Shown: one piece after another, positions 46,401 through 56,521 of the stretch
How the letters are laid out: every line of letters begins with the position of its first letter
Numbering within the stretch: position 1 is the stretch's first letter
Origin: Colias croceus
Lineage: Eukaryota; Arthropoda; Insecta; Lepidoptera; Pieridae
Direction: 5' to 3'
DNA: 64,000 nucleotides
Assembly (NCBI RefSeq): GCF_905220415.1
Contig: NC_059548.1
Span: 10,418,501-10,482,500, forward strand
Position numbers and translations under genes: made by a program
The notes under the pieces: generated by a model
Told to the model about the DNA's origin: nothing
Database searches by the model: none
What the model saw: the letters and a program-made list of their open reading frames with translations, nothing else

Positions 46401-48945
46401 ATGAATGCGATTACACGTAATTTTAAAATACCTTTTCCATGACGCGCTTGGTCTGATCGCATTGAAGATAATGTTCCTTTATAAGATTTCATGGGTATAT
46501 ATCTAGACCATGATAAATACAATATAGTTCATTGTATAGATAATGAAAGGCGGTTAGACACAGTTGAAGATGAGGTTGTAACAAATATTTGTGGTACAGG
46601 CGAGGTGTTGTGTGTTTTACTGGGCGAACTACATCGTGTTCTTGGAGCAGGACACATCCCTGTCAAAACTACATTAGTTAGGAATTTTAGCAAGTTTAAG
46701 ACTGTTTTTGTGACCTGTTTAAGTTTTTATCTTTCTATCATGTTAAGGTATATTTTTTTCGAGTCACGATATCGTGGAGACCTTAATCGATGTGTTCTTT
46801 ATACTTCTTGTTGGCGTTTTTACTTATTTTATAAGGAATCTAAATTAATTTATTGGTTGTTGTATTAAAATTTTATTTTCTTTCTTAAATTATTGTTCTA
46901 CTGCCTTTAAATCTAATTATTTTTGTTGATCGGCATCAGTGTAATGCAGTCCATTAGATGTTTAGTAGAAATTGTGCCAAAAATTGTTTTTAATTTGTCT
47001 TCCATTGACCTGTAAGGTTATAGATTGGCTACTAGTTTAGGAAACGGAAACGCCTGATTTCAATAATGGGCTGCACACCACAAAACCACTACGTAGATCA
47101 TAACATTGTCAAATATGTATAAATAGATTTTTTTTCTCTTCCTTAATTTTAAATTTTTAAACCTTAAAACTACTCATAAAATGTAATTGTAATCGTTAAA
47201 CCGAACTTCATAAATCCTAATATTGATGATAATGGCGTTTTTAATAAAAACATATACAAAAATTCCCGTTAGTTTCATTGTACTCCCGACCCGTAGCCGC
47301 TTGTTACTTGCTACCGAGTGCCGTAGATAGAACGCGTTCCGACTGCTTCCTTCGGCGAACCATTGCATGTCTAACACTCCATCGGCCACTCTGCTTAGCC
47401 ATCATTTATTTGTTTCCTTTAATTCAATTTTTATTTATTCATATTTTAAAACACTTTATTTCACTTTTTTGTTTTCGATTGAGTTCCAAGCGAGTCAGCT
47501 AGGCGATAACCGAGTTTTTTTCATTTATCGCGAGCGGGGAGCAACCCCATATTTTTTTGTTTTTTCGATTTGTTTGCAGGTAAAAAATTATTCTCCTGTA
47601 TGCAATGCCCAAAGGTGCTATGCTCGAAGGCATCCCTGAAACGGCATATCGCGGACAAGCACGCGGAACGGCAGGAGGAGTACCGCTGCACTATTTGCGA
47701 GCGAGTGTACTGCTCGAGGAACTCGTTGATGACTCATATATATACCTACCACAAGTCGAGGCCGGGAGAGGACCCTAGCCGATTTTTTTAGTGACTACTC
47801 GGACGGAGTTGGCGCGGCGAGCGGCAGAAATCATCTAGCAAAGAGAACCACCAAGCCAACCAGCCAACAGCTATACATTTCAACACTGAAAAAGGTTAGA
47901 AAATGTTCATAGAAAAACAAAATAATGCTGATACCATTGATAATAGATGAGATAGGTTAAGGTTCTTTCTTAAGTTTGTTCCTTTTTTGTTAATTTACTT
48001 TTTTTTGTTTATTTTTTTTTTTATTATTTCTATGTTAAGCCCCCAAAGCCCCTCTCCCATCGGGTTTCGCAGTTTTGACGTTGTTGTGTTGCTTGGAGCA
48101 TGCTTCTATCATTTTTGTTATTACGTGTTATTGTGTCATTGTGGTTGAGAGAATTTCTTTAAATTTTTCAATATCAAACCTCGTGATTACTGTGTAGTTA
48201 GTCAATGTGTACAGTGCATATTAGTATGAATATTTCTATTGTACATGCTATATATTTACAAGCTTTAAAGAATTCTAAATTTCATTATTCCTATACCGGA
48301 ACAAGGAGAGGATAATTAAATTGTATAATGTCGCGTCATCAGCACGAGAGAGAACTTTGCGGCGATTCCTCAATGCTTTCAACAAATTCTGAGCGTGTAA
48401 AAGGTAAAACAAGCAATATTATTCCAAAATTTGTATTGACATGTATATCCTTTATCTGTTCCACCATATTGACTGTATTTGCTGTAGTCTTGTCGTTTCC
48501 TAAATCCTGGTCAATTGAAACGCAATAGTTTAGGAAGCGCCGCAAGATTCCACTCGTGCTGGGCGCCAAAGCGAACCCCGTACATGTGCCCGTTTCGTTT
48601 GCAGCTGTACCGCCCCTCCGTATGCCCCCGCCCACCGCCGGCGGGATCAACGAGCCGCAAGAGTGTCCCTACTGCCGCAGGACGTTCTCTTGCTACTACT
48701 CCCTGAAGCGACACTTCCAAGACAAGCACGAGCAGTCCGACACGCTGTACGTGTGCGAGTTCTGCCACCGGCGGTACCGGACCAAGAACTCGCTGACGAC
48801 GCACAAGAGCCTGCAGCACCGCGGCTCCAGCGGCATGCTGAAGCGGCTGCTGAAGACGTCGGCGCTGCACAGCGCGCTGGCGCCGGCGCCGCACCACCTG
48901 TTCGACCTGGGCGCCGAGCACCCGCAGCTGCCCGGCCTGCAATGA
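34258..48945 (+). CDS. br: Broad-Complex BTB zinc-finger transcription factor (whole gene)
   Basis: This is the ecdysone-response transcription factor that specifies the pupal stage and controls metamorphic gene expression in the nucleus. The common core is built from exons 34258-34443, 35392-35574, 37632-38090, 41341-41506 and 41630-41674 (346 residues plus one base). It then joins one of four terminal exons: 42835-43073, 43562-43905, 47580-47791 or 48605-48945. Every junction keeps the frame, and all four terminal exons start in the same phase. Predicted proteins are 425, 460, 416 and 459 residues. The N-terminus TQHFCLRWNNYQSS and the BTB segment FVDVTLACDGKSLKAHRVVL are characteristic of the insect BTB-ZF group, and FIYHGEVNVHQ with the paired-finger cassettes makes broad the specific match. 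The two short linker exons may be skipped in some transcripts. Confidence 0.95.
34876..34882 (-). terminator. RNA polymerase III terminator of tRNA-Leu
   Basis: Read on the minus strand, a run of seven T residues follows the tRNA 3' end by about ten bases, with more T-rich sequence behind it. This is the usual polymerase III stop. Confidence 0.75.
34893..34976 (-). tRNA. tRNA-Leu(UAA)
   Basis: The minus strand folds as a class II tRNA. The acceptor arm is GTCAGG paired with CCTGAC plus discriminator A. The A box is TGGCCGAGTGG and the anticodon stem is CCAGA/TCTGG with loop TTTAAGC. The long variable arm is TTCCCGAGAGGGA, and the T arm is GTGGG TTCGAAC CCCAC. Anticodon TAA (34940-34942 on the plus strand) reads UUA leucine codons. 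CCA is not encoded, as expected. It lies antisense within a broad intron and is expressed independently by polymerase III. All helices pair, so it looks functional. Confidence 0.95.
35392..35574 (+). CDS. br: broad coding exon 2: C-terminal half of the BTB domain
   Basis: It encodes residues 63-123, from STPCKHPVIVLQDVAFTDLH to VSGLTHNDDAQG. It includes the dimer-interface segment LVEFIYHGEVNVHQRSL and SFLKTAEVLRVSGL, which complete the BTB fold. The acceptor CTCTTTCAG| and donor CAAGGG|GTAAGA are both phase 0. It is one of the most conserved parts of the protein. Confidence 0.95.
35653..35839 (+). mobile_element. Non-autonomous Helitron, 'CACTACATAG' subfamily
   Basis: It lies about 80 bp after the second BTB exon, from TATCACTACATAGTATAAAA to GGGCGAAGCCGCGGGCGG AATGCTAG. 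A tRNA-like B-box fragment (minus strand GGGTTCGAATTCC) follows at about 35870-35895. Confidence 0.85.
36365..36605. repeat. Interspersed repeat bounded by a perfect 31-bp inverted repeat
   Basis: The segments 36365-36395 and 36546-36576 are exact reverse complements (AAATTTTGATAGAAATTACG at the left). An inner pair, GCTATTGCATAGC and GCTATGCAATAGC, also matches. The centre (CGTGGGCCTTGAGCGCGG) and the tail (ACCGCGGCAGTCCTCAAGTG) are shared, reversed, with 40870-41055. Confidence 0.7.
36606..37631. other. AT-rich broad intron
   Basis: No supported gene. Two near-copies of CAACCGAAAGCTAATTC lie at about 37483 and 37544, just upstream of the linker exon. The segment near 37358-37415 resembles a worn Helitron interior. 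The acceptor is TTGTCCACAG at 37631. Confidence 0.45.
37632..38090 (+). CDS. br: broad coding exon 3: long linker region
   Basis: It encodes residues 124-276, from PLVQSLARANTAPS to SHHRQM, in phase 0 at both ends. It is low-complexity and probably disordered. It has an HTPHTPHTP run made of near-perfect 9-base units, a proline/arginine patch (APPRRLSRSADNSPDVIKRA) that could act as a nuclear localisation signal, and an asparagine-rich stretch. The acidic segment VKNEPLDM resembles a SUMOylation-type psiKxE motif (VKNE). Linker regions of this kind join BTB and fingers in other broad proteins. Confidence 0.92.
38091..38326. other. AT-rich broad intron, proximal part
   Basis: Begins with the donor GTAAGA; nothing else is recognised. 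Confidence 0.5.
38327..38539 (+). mobile_element. Non-autonomous Helitron, 'ATGCGAAAG' subfamily
   Basis: It runs from TCCTACTAATATTATAAATG to GGGCGAAGCCGCGGGCGG AAATCTAG. It shares AATCCCACGGGAACGGGAAC with the copies at 13531 and 29976. Confidence 0.85.
38540..40255. other. AT-rich broad intron
   Basis: No supported gene. A perfect E2F-type palindrome TTTGGCGCCAAA lies at 39242-39253. The frame at 39426-39623 has no known motif. Confidence 0.45.
40256..40442 (+). mobile_element. Chimeric Helitron: 'ATGCGAAAG' head, 'GCCGGGGCGG' tail
   Basis: The 5' half (TCCATACTAATATTATAAAT, TCTGTCTGTCTGTCTATTAC) is that of 15404. The 3' end (ACCACGGGCGAAGCCGGGG CGGACCGCTAG) is that of 29369 and 61444. 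The copy at 62615 has the same combination, so it is an established subfamily. Confidence 0.85.
40870..41055 (-). repeat. Interspersed repeat related to 36365-36605
   Basis: On the minus strand it reads AAGCTATTGCATAGCTTCTA, GGGCCTTGAGCGCGGGGACC, TTTCGTAACGAA and then TTTACCGCGGCAGTCCCCGA. It lacks the outer 31-bp arms of the other copy. A 110-codon minus-strand frame spans it; I regard this as repeat sequence, not a gene. Confidence 0.7.
41341..41506 (+). CDS. br: broad coding exon 4: linker
   Basis: It encodes residues 277-331 plus one base, from GGPPSRASSADADDRTPPPQ to LTDPSSTLAG. It is rich in proline and serine. The acceptor TTTGCCTCAG| follows phase 0 and the donor GGCCG|GTAGGA leaves phase 1. 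It may be alternatively used. Confidence 0.9.
41630..41674 (+). CDS. br: broad coding exon 5: 45-base micro-exon
   Basis: It adds fifteen codons (LQSPLTDNIAGTSQ plus split glycines). The acceptor AATTTCAG| and donor CACAAG|GTGAGT are strong. It enters and leaves in phase 1, so it could be skipped without changing the frame. It would then be a cassette exon just before the finger choice; its use is not proven. Confidence 0.8.
42835..43073 (+). CDS. br: broad alternative terminal exon A: zinc-finger pair, Z1-type
   Basis: It completes a 425-residue isoform. After the phase 1 acceptor TGTGACCAG|, the segment YRCEPCNKSLSSLTRLKRH opens finger 1 (C358, C361, H374, H379). VCNICRRVYSSLNSLRNH opens finger 2 (C388, C391, H404, H409). 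Both are C2H2 with HX4H ends. A short tail QQAPSGQGPFYPVN ends at TGA. It matches the broad Z1 cassette as I remember it; the class label is less certain than the exon. DNA-binding specificity differs among cassettes in known broad proteins. Confidence 0.93.
43562..43905 (+). CDS. br: broad alternative terminal exon B: zinc-finger pair, Z2-type
   Basis: It completes a 460-residue isoform. The acceptor GTGTGGCGCAG| is in phase 1. Finger 1 is HRCEVCGKLLSTRLTLKRH and finger 2 is CSLCHKVFRTLNSLNNH KSIYH. The tail is rich in Pro, His and Ala (HALPHPAHPAHPQHAPPD) before FKDQFNV and TAG. The exon is extremely GC-rich at third positions compared with its surroundings, and the tail is built of near-repeats of GCGCACCCC-like units. 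It resembles the Z2 cassette. Confidence 0.93.
43906..44348 (+). other. 3' UTR of the exon-B isoform
   Basis: GC-rich to about 44050, then AT-rich to a doubled polyadenylation signal. Confidence 0.6.
44349..44358 (+). terminator. Poly(A) signals after exon B
   Basis: Overlapping AATAAATAAA is the first canonical signal downstream of the exon B stop codon. It could also serve exon A transcripts. Confidence 0.55.
44359..47579. other. broad intron or extended 3' UTR before exon C
   Basis: It is AT-rich and has none of the transposon families seen upstream. A 125-codon frame at 46491-46868 has no recognised motif and no exon-like borders, so I leave it uncalled. A CpG-richer patch (about 47280-47395) precedes exon C. 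Confidence 0.45.
47580..47791 (+). CDS. br: broad alternative terminal exon C: zinc-finger pair, Z3-type
   Basis: It completes the 416-residue isoform, the shortest. The acceptor GTTTGCAG| is in phase 1. Finger 1 is LFSCMQCPKVLCSKASLKRH and finger 2 is YRCTICERVYCSRNSLMTH, ending in HX4H. A short tail, SRPGEDPSRFF, ends at TAG. Each finger has an extra cysteine inside the loop (VLCSK, VYCSR), a trait of the Z3 cassette as I recall it. Confidence 0.93.
47792..48604 (+). other. 3' UTR of exon C and intron before exon D
   Basis: It contains a variant poly(A) signal ATTAAA at 48315-48320 and long T runs near 48000-48025. No coding exon is supported. Confidence 0.5.
48605..48945 (+). CDS. br: broad alternative terminal exon D: zinc-finger pair, Z4-type
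   Basis: It completes a 459-residue isoform. The acceptor TCGTTTGCAG| is in phase 1. After a proline-rich lead-in (VPPLRMPPPTAGG), finger 1 is ECPYCRRTFSCYYSLKRH and finger 2 is YVCEFCHRRYRTKNSLTTH. A basic segment SSGMLKRLLKTSALHSAL follows, then HHLFDLGAEHPQLPGLQ and TGA. The segment after the fingers is part of the cassette's conservation as I recall it. It resembles the Z4 cassette. Confidence 0.93.
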
Positions 48946-49489
48946 CCGCAGCCGACCGCCTGAGCCGCCCGCGACCACCATGTGCAATATACGGACGATG
49001 CCAAAACGCAGGACTCTGCCGCATTTTATTAATTTTTAATTGTGTATTATAAGGGTAGGAAAATATTGACGTTAGGTTTAAAAATGAACAGTATTGTTGC
49101 GACGCGGAGTCGCGTAGGGTCTTCGAGATCGGCCTCCGCGACGCGGGCCTCTGCGAGATCGACGTTCGAACGGTGTTCAATATGACAATGTAATTCAGAG
49201 CAATACTAAAGTATTCATATTTTCTAGTACTGCCAAACGATGCCAACTATGTTCTAAAGAGAATATAACATTTTATAAAAACAATTTTCGATAAATTAAA
49301 TGTCTAGTGTCAAATTAGAATCGGTAACTGTACAAAACGGAACGTACAAATTTTTAACAGTAAATTAACAAAGAAAATATTTTTTAAAGAGACTTTTTCG
49401 GATCGCCAAATCTAAATTTAAATACAAATTATTTAGAAGTTAATAACCAAAATTTAAGATAAAAAATTAAAAAAAAAATAATGTTGTTA

Positions 49490-49495
49490 AATAAA
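49490..49495 (+). terminator. Poly(A) signal, proximal, after exon D
   Basis: AATAAA about 545 bases after the exon D stop; the first canonical signal in that direction. Confidence 0.45.
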
Positions 49496-52400
49496 ATTTA
49501 AAGACTTCTTAGAATCTTCGAAAGTACAAAAGTGTTGACGTCTATTTGAACAATATTTGTAATCTATTTTGGCTTCGGTAATGATCAATGTGTAAGTAGC
49601 CGTGCCTTCGTTCGTCTTCATGCCATTAAAACGTTGGTAGGGATTTCCGAACTGTCATGTGGGTTGGAATGTGCGGTGTGCGAAGGTTGGCAGCGACGCG
49701 CCTCGCCTCGCTAGCCGCAAGGGGTGACAGAGAGAAGGCCGCTCCACAGGCGCCTTCGGTTGCGGGTCTTCGACGTGCGTCTGTTCGATGATCGTATACG
49801 TGCGCATGATTGCAAATCATGTAACAAAATTAAAGTTTTCTTCTGTATAAATTTACTTAGATGTTAGGTATTCATTAACATAATTATATTTAATACGTAT
49901 CCATTTTCGGATTTCTCTCTATGAGTATAGTGGTTTCTTATTTAAATGTCGACCAACGTAGCGGACGTCAAGTTAATGAAAATTTATTAGATTATTATTA
50001 ATATTAATTAATTATTACTATTATATTCTCAAAATTAAAATCTTAAGGTCAACCATAAGATGGCTGCGGATTGTAAAAAATATTTTATTTACTTATATTG
50101 TAGGAAATTGCTTGGATACGCATTTGTCTGAATATACTAGACGTACATATCTAATCAGGGTTTACACGGACGAATTCATTTAATATCATAATATTGAAGA
50201 TCAATATTGAACATATCACACGCAACAAATATCTATACAAGTATACATAGAGCAGGAAATAAGTATTCAACACAGTGATAACTCACAAAGCCAAAGAAAA
50301 TTTAATGGGGGATATTTTGCCGACTTGCATTTATTTCTTTTAGAATAAAACATTCTGAAAAAAGACGATAAAATTTGTGCCATATCTCAAAAAGTAATCT
50401 AAAATTAAACAAAATTATCATATCAACGTAGAAGTGAGAGCGTTTCAGAAACCTTTTCACGAACCAATTAAAATGCAATGAGATAATGCGGAGTTACTCA
50501 GTTATCAATGCACTTGTAGATTACATCGTTAACGTTTAAGTTTTTGCATTTATTTTGAACTCTTAATTATTTAATTTCGTCGAGTATGAGTATGTACTTT
50601 AAGATTGTTTGTTTATTTTCTTTTTCGGAATGTTACATGTTCTTTGTGATATAAATTTATAAACTTTATTTGGTTTAGATAATTTAAGTAGAACGTACGT
50701 AATCAGCTCGGATAGATCGATCCGGACGGCTTAAGCTTTTATAAAAAGTTAGTTTATTTTTGAAATGGTATCCCCATTGTACCTCCATTTTCGTAATACC
50801 TCAGATATTTTGTTTTATATTAATCTTTATTTCTTGTTACTGGTTAAATTCCGACAGAAGAGTGAAACAGTTCGGGAATAAATCATCATAGCATCATTTA
50901 GAGAGCTTAGTGAAGCAAGCGGGTAGCGTGAATTGTATATATGTTGTAAGTTAGAGTAACAATCGTGGCAATTGTCGATCGGGAATATCGCCTCGTGATA
51001 TTATTAACTAAATAGTGTTTAGATAAAATCATTAACGGAAAGGATTTTTATATATTCTACTAATCGATTTATTGATAGTGACGTAGTCTTTTTAGTGTTT
51101 GAGTTTTATTGTTTTGCTGTGCAATTATTTTCGAAACGTCGGCTGTTTAAGCTTATTGTTAGACGCTTTTGTTGGAGGACTTTAGGATATCCTAATCTAT
51201 CCGCTAATTTCGTTTGTGATTCCAAATTTCTTGTCTAAATTATTTGATCTCAGTTGTCAGCTGCGAATTACATCAAATTGGAGTCAGCCGTTGGTTGTTA
51301 GGCTTTAAGTAATCGTTAAGTTTGGTTATGTGTCGGCAAATTGTAGGTATCGCAGCTCAAAATTAAGTAAACGATAAGATGATACAGCGAAACACAACAA
51401 AAAGTTATTATTTGCAATTTATACCAAAACTATGCATTTTTATGTAAGATGATAAGTGAGAGAACTTCTTTATAATTAAACGTCGTCTCGATTAACATGT
51501 TAATTTCGCTTTTTCGCCACTTTATTTATATTTTAAGTTAAATTGAAATATGTTTAATGAACCGACTGTGTTACTAATATAGGTAATGCACAATATCAGC
51601 AACGGAATGCCTTCAGACAGTACAACTAGCAATAGCCTAAGTAAATAACTATATACTTTTTATTACGGCGGCGTTGGGGCAGCGGTGTACAGTCGGCAGC
51701 GTAAGCGTGTCGAGAGGAACTTGTCGCTTTAATATATTCTACGTATTTGTATGAAGTTTAGGAATAATAGCATATAAGTGTATGCGACGTCTTACCTCCT
51801 CGATACGCTCACATTGTTGACTATACACCGCCCGATATATTTTAAATGTTTCAGCAAAGAATTTTAAATATTTCTATAAAAAAATATCAGTGTCCCCCAC
51901 ACCGTCTTTGACAGTATTTTATAAACTTTTGCATAACTACCTAACTGCCAACACGTTTAAATTTATTTTTGAACCATAAATCTTAATATATAATTGTGTA
52001 TTTAATATTGAAGATTTTTAATCGATTTACAAGCTCACAAAACTTCACAAACATTTTTGCTTCTAATATAAGTATTACCTCCAATAATGTTAAGTATTAT
52101 AGACAGAATGTGTCGCTTAATTTAATATAATATAGTCGGAATGGGTCTCCTGTGTTTCGGTTATTTGATTCGACTGGTATACGTCGTATTGTAAGTTTTA
52201 TCGAATCAAATAATGAACGCGATTGTATTTTAACGTCTCCAGTTTTTAACGACAAACAATAATATTGAACTGTAAATTTCATAATCTACTGGGTGGAGGC
52301 GTATGGATTGAAATCTGCAGCGAAGTATGAAAAAGTAGTTAGCGAGCATTTTCCCTTTAGTCGTATAAATCGCTTGATTTACAGGTATTTCCAACTACAT

Positions 52401-54831
52401 TAATGAAAACGACAAAACATGCTTGTCAAGTATTCGTATACTAATTTTCATGCTTTGGCGCAGCGGCCACAGGAGACGAACTTTACGTTTACAGGATGAG
52501 TCAATAACACGTGATCGTTTATATTTATGATACAATAGTTATAGATATTGTAAAAATCTAAAATATAACATTTGTTACATAGATTCTTCCCATACACACA
52601 TTATTTTGTTATCCATTTCCATATTTAAAATGCAATAGTTTATCTGGCGACGGTTTAATCTGTGGCGTTAGTGACGTCACACGCTAAACCGCCGCCAACC
52701 GGTACGCAATAGTTAATTATTTTAAATAATTTTTAATGCTCGATCAGGAACGCGGTTTCCGTTTTAAGAATAAATCGACTACAAGTAAAGTTTAGGATAA
52801 AAATCGCACCGACTTATCGACTTCTATTGATCACTTGTTTTGCTGACAGTACTTTATAGTTAGTTATCTTTCAACGTTGTTCGATAGCTGTGCAACCGAT
52901 CCGTTGTTGTTTTTTGATATCGATTTATAAGTCGTTGAAATTTCTATTCTCGAGTCCGTAAAGTATATAATATATGTCGTTATATTCTTAAGTCCATAGC
53001 TTTAATATTTACAGTATCTTCCACTATATTGTAATTATTATAAATACATAGCAATAGTTCCCAATCAGCCACAATACCTCAGTAATTATAACAAATAACT
53101 AGCAGATTATTCTATAATATGGAATGTTTATAGCTATCGTTAAATTATCATACATCCGTTAACTGTTATTACTTTTTTTGTTATAGATACGTTACTCTCT
53201 AAGTACCGTGTAAAAGGCCTAACGTTAGTCATTTTGTGGAATACAGACACCTAAAATGGCTAGTGAAAATATTTTATCTGTATTCAACAAAATGTACACG
53301 AAGAAAATTTTTCATAAAAATTTGCATCGCTTTTCGCGCCCCTTTTTCCCGCTTTTATTTGGTCGAGGCCAGTGCTGCCAGTTTACGGTACATTTTTGAT
53401 AATCTGCTGATTAACTAGTTACATAAATAATAGTTCCATAAATCAAAGTGCACTTACGTCTTGTAAAAATAAGAATTACTTTAATATATATGTACTATAG
53501 TCCCGCGGTCCTGGTCGAGCTATCGTTGAAACCCGTCTGCAGTAACTATATAAAAAGTATTTACAATATACCCACTATTGACATACGATTTATTGCTAGA
53601 AATAACTTTTTATCTACAGAAAATGAGACAGTGGGCCGATTTTGCCGAAAATAAATAGCGCTTTTAAAATGCCAAATATTTTTACGTGTAGAATGGCGAA
53701 CTGACAATAGGATACAGTACTTGAGCTCTAAAAATCAAATAAAAAAAGTTTTGAGCACACGTGGATACGCATTTATGCTATAATATTAAGTTTATTAAAA
53801 TTTACATTATAATATTTATTGGTAATTTAATACATTTTATTTATTAAAATATTTAAATAATTTAAAGAAAATCGCACTGTACTCGATTGTACATCGATAA
53901 CAGTAGCGAATTTACACTAAAATTTAAGATAATTTTACACATACATTTTTACTATATTTTACAATGTGTGCTTATCTTGTACTGTACTTAGTTGAGTTAG
54001 TAATCGATGCAGGCCAAGCCTTTTAAAATTATTTTCGCCATAGTGATATAGATAATAAAGTTTATGTTATTAGTTCTATCTGTTTTTAGTAAAATCGGGC
54101 CACTGTTACTTGTTATGCTTCATTAACTTTTATACACAGAAATATTTTTTTATGAAAGCAATTTATATGTGAATGTTAATTAAGTGGCAATTCTAATTTT
54201 AACTGCACTATATTTTTGCTGACACGCTTAGTTTAAGATTTTTAAGTAATTTAATGTAATGCACGATCTGCGTTTAGTATCGATATTTTTTTTTCTTTTT
54301 ATCTTTTATAAGATTGTCTTAAGTGGTACGTACCCTCGATTCATAGAAACATACACATTTATTAATTTATTGTATTTAAAAATTTTATCGAGCGTATGTG
54401 ACATTTATGACCGATTTGCCTCAAGAAATATTGCGTTAAACGTTATAGTTTGCCATCGTTAAAAAAGGAGAAATATGTTTTTAAAAAATACATTTAGTTA
54501 GAACGTTTTGTTATTGATTGATGTTCAGGAACGTGAGTGGAGGGTGTAAAAATGTTTCATAGTATTGTGTATGAATCGATAAGGTAAGATAGGACCGTAT
54601 TATCGGCTCTAGGGAGTTAGAAGTCCTCTACGATTCGTTGTAAGGGCATCTTCAGTGAAGACACTTAAAGTACTATTGTTGTAGATTGTATGGAATTCGA
54701 CTGTATTGCTTTTTATTATCACTAAAATATTGATGACCATGCATTCATTGACGAACACTTAAAAATAAGAAGCTTGTTTAAAGTTTGGCAAAACAATGCA
54801 TATTATTTACATAACTATATAATTATACAAC

Positions 54832-54837
54832 AATAAA
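54832..54837 (+). terminator. Poly(A) signal, distal candidate for broad
   Basis: AATAAAACAAAG precedes a change to the intergenic region and could mark the end of the long 3' UTR. Confidence 0.35.
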
Positions 54838-54850
54838 ACAAAGTTACTTA

Positions 54851-56443
54851 CCCAAGTTCCCGGCTTTATTTTCCCACCAAATTTTCTAATAAATCAACTG
54901 TCAATTTACGTTCCGTCAATCTTGACAGCTACCGGTTGCGTTCAACAACAGAAGTATTTTAGATGTGACAATTAAATATAACCATCGTTGCATAATAAAG
55001 TCTGTTATTATTAGTTAAAACATGAAGCAAAATTCACAGTATTTTAGTGGTAATAAAATGGTGGTGTCTTTACTTGTTTTGATGTTGTTGATAATTGTGA
55101 TTAAGGAATCAACTCGGGTTGCGAAGTAGGAACATATCAAAAGAATGGATTAGTACTCTAAGTATCTTTGAATCTGATATTTTAAATAAATTGAGTTGTT
55201 TAAAGCGGTCCTTTATGTTTCATACGAAAACTGTATTTACAATAATTATAATGGGACAAACAGTTGGATGTAATAAAGGTATAAAATTTAATAAACTCGC
55301 AGTGATTCCATTGAAACGGTGTATTAATTATAACCTTTTGTTCCTTATTTCCCGATCCTACTGTAAAATGAACATAATAAATTGAGGTTACCTACACAAT
55401 ATAGGTAAGGTGTTAATCTGAGGTAAAACCTTAGTAAAGACTAAAAGTGTTTGTTAAAACATTATAATATATTAAGCATAGTCATGAAGCTACATGCATG
55501 ATGCAAGTCCATATTTTTTGTCCATATAGTCCATATTTCAAATAGATACGTACCTACCTAATACACATTACACAGTTTGCATATAAAAGACACAGGAATT
55601 CATCCAGTTAAAAAGTACAGTATTGTATGCTTAATGCTTATCCAGACTATACCTTGATCAAAGAGACTATACGATCCGATCAGCAGTAGTTGCTTAAGTA
55701 CTAGTACCTTATAAAGTATTAATTTTAGTATTCAATGGTCACATTTTGCATCCTGGATACATTGTTACAAATTCTCATAAGTGAGTATAATATAATTAGG
55801 TAGGTACCTAGTAGGACTGGTAGAAACTAAAAAGAGTCTTATACGTCTGTGTATAATCTTTGAGCCACTTATAAATTATTACGACACGAATTTTGCCTAA
55901 TCCCTTTTGTTTACACAAAAAGAACAATAGCATCAAATAAATAAATTTATTAACTTTTAAAGGAATAAAAATCCACAAAAATCTCCCACAGTGTAATGTT
56001 ATCTCTATCTCTAACGAATCTCTGAAGAAGGAAAGCTAGTTCATAAAATAGAAATAGATATAGTAATAACAGCTATCAAAACCCAAAAAGACTGCAAAGC
56101 ATTTTATGTGCCGTTGCGTCGTCTTATAAATAAAATTAAGGTAACATAAACAACAGTTCTGTGCAAATTACTTAGGTACAGATCTTTAATAGATTATTTA
56201 ATACATGAATACATTGATTTAACTATAATTCCTTTTAAACTATTTTTTATAATATCAACCATGTCACAATTTGCAAAAAGCCTAGTAGCTAGAGGTTTGA
56301 AAGTGCGGTTAACTGTCGTATTGACAAGCTGTCAACTGTAGCTGTCATTACAATTTTAAAAACATTGGCATGCGTACATACGGAAAAATACAACATACGA
56401 AAGCTAATAATGTTAATATAATTTGACAAAGTAAACCGATACA
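54851..56443. other. Intergenic region and DDX52 5' leader
   Basis: No gene is supported. The 88-codon frame at 55119 has no motif. Near the DDX52 start, GTATTGACAAGCTGTCAACT and GTAGCTGTCATTAC form overlapping TGACA/TGTCA repeats at 56318-56350, about 100 bp upstream of the ATG. They are a possible core-promoter element; a similar cluster is at 54898-54930. Confidence 0.4.
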
Positions 56444-56521
56444 ATGGATGCATATGATATATTTAAGAAACTTACTAAAGGGTTAACATTTAAACGACGT
56501 GTATTGGGTGTAAATAATCAT
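56444..56521 (+). CDS. DDX52: DDX52 exon 1
   Basis: Residues 1-26, MDAYDIFKKLTKGLTFKRRV and on to NNH. The start fits the MDxxDxFxxL beginning of DDX52 proteins. The donor is AATCAT|GTAAGT, phase 0. Confidence 0.9.

Larger units (their letters stand above)
48946..54850 (+). other. br: Probable long 3' UTR of broad
   Basis: No coding exon is supported and none of the Helitron, SINE or MITE families occurs here. Candidate poly(A) signals are AATAAA at 49490-49495 and 54832-54837. Two GC-rich patches interrupt the AT-rich sequence: 49095-49175 (GCGACGCGGAGTCGCG hairpin) and 49680-49800. The extent of the UTR is inferred. Confidence 0.5.

Noticed and set aside
46491..46868. 125-codon plus-strand frame between finger exons B and C
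   Set aside because: It has no recognised motif, no exon-like GC shift and no convincing splice borders; it is most simply chance in intron or UTR sequence.
48511..49246. Long minus-strand frames (158 and 199 codons) across the fourth finger exon
   Set aside because: Off-frame shadows of the GC-rich exon 48605-48945 with no motif.
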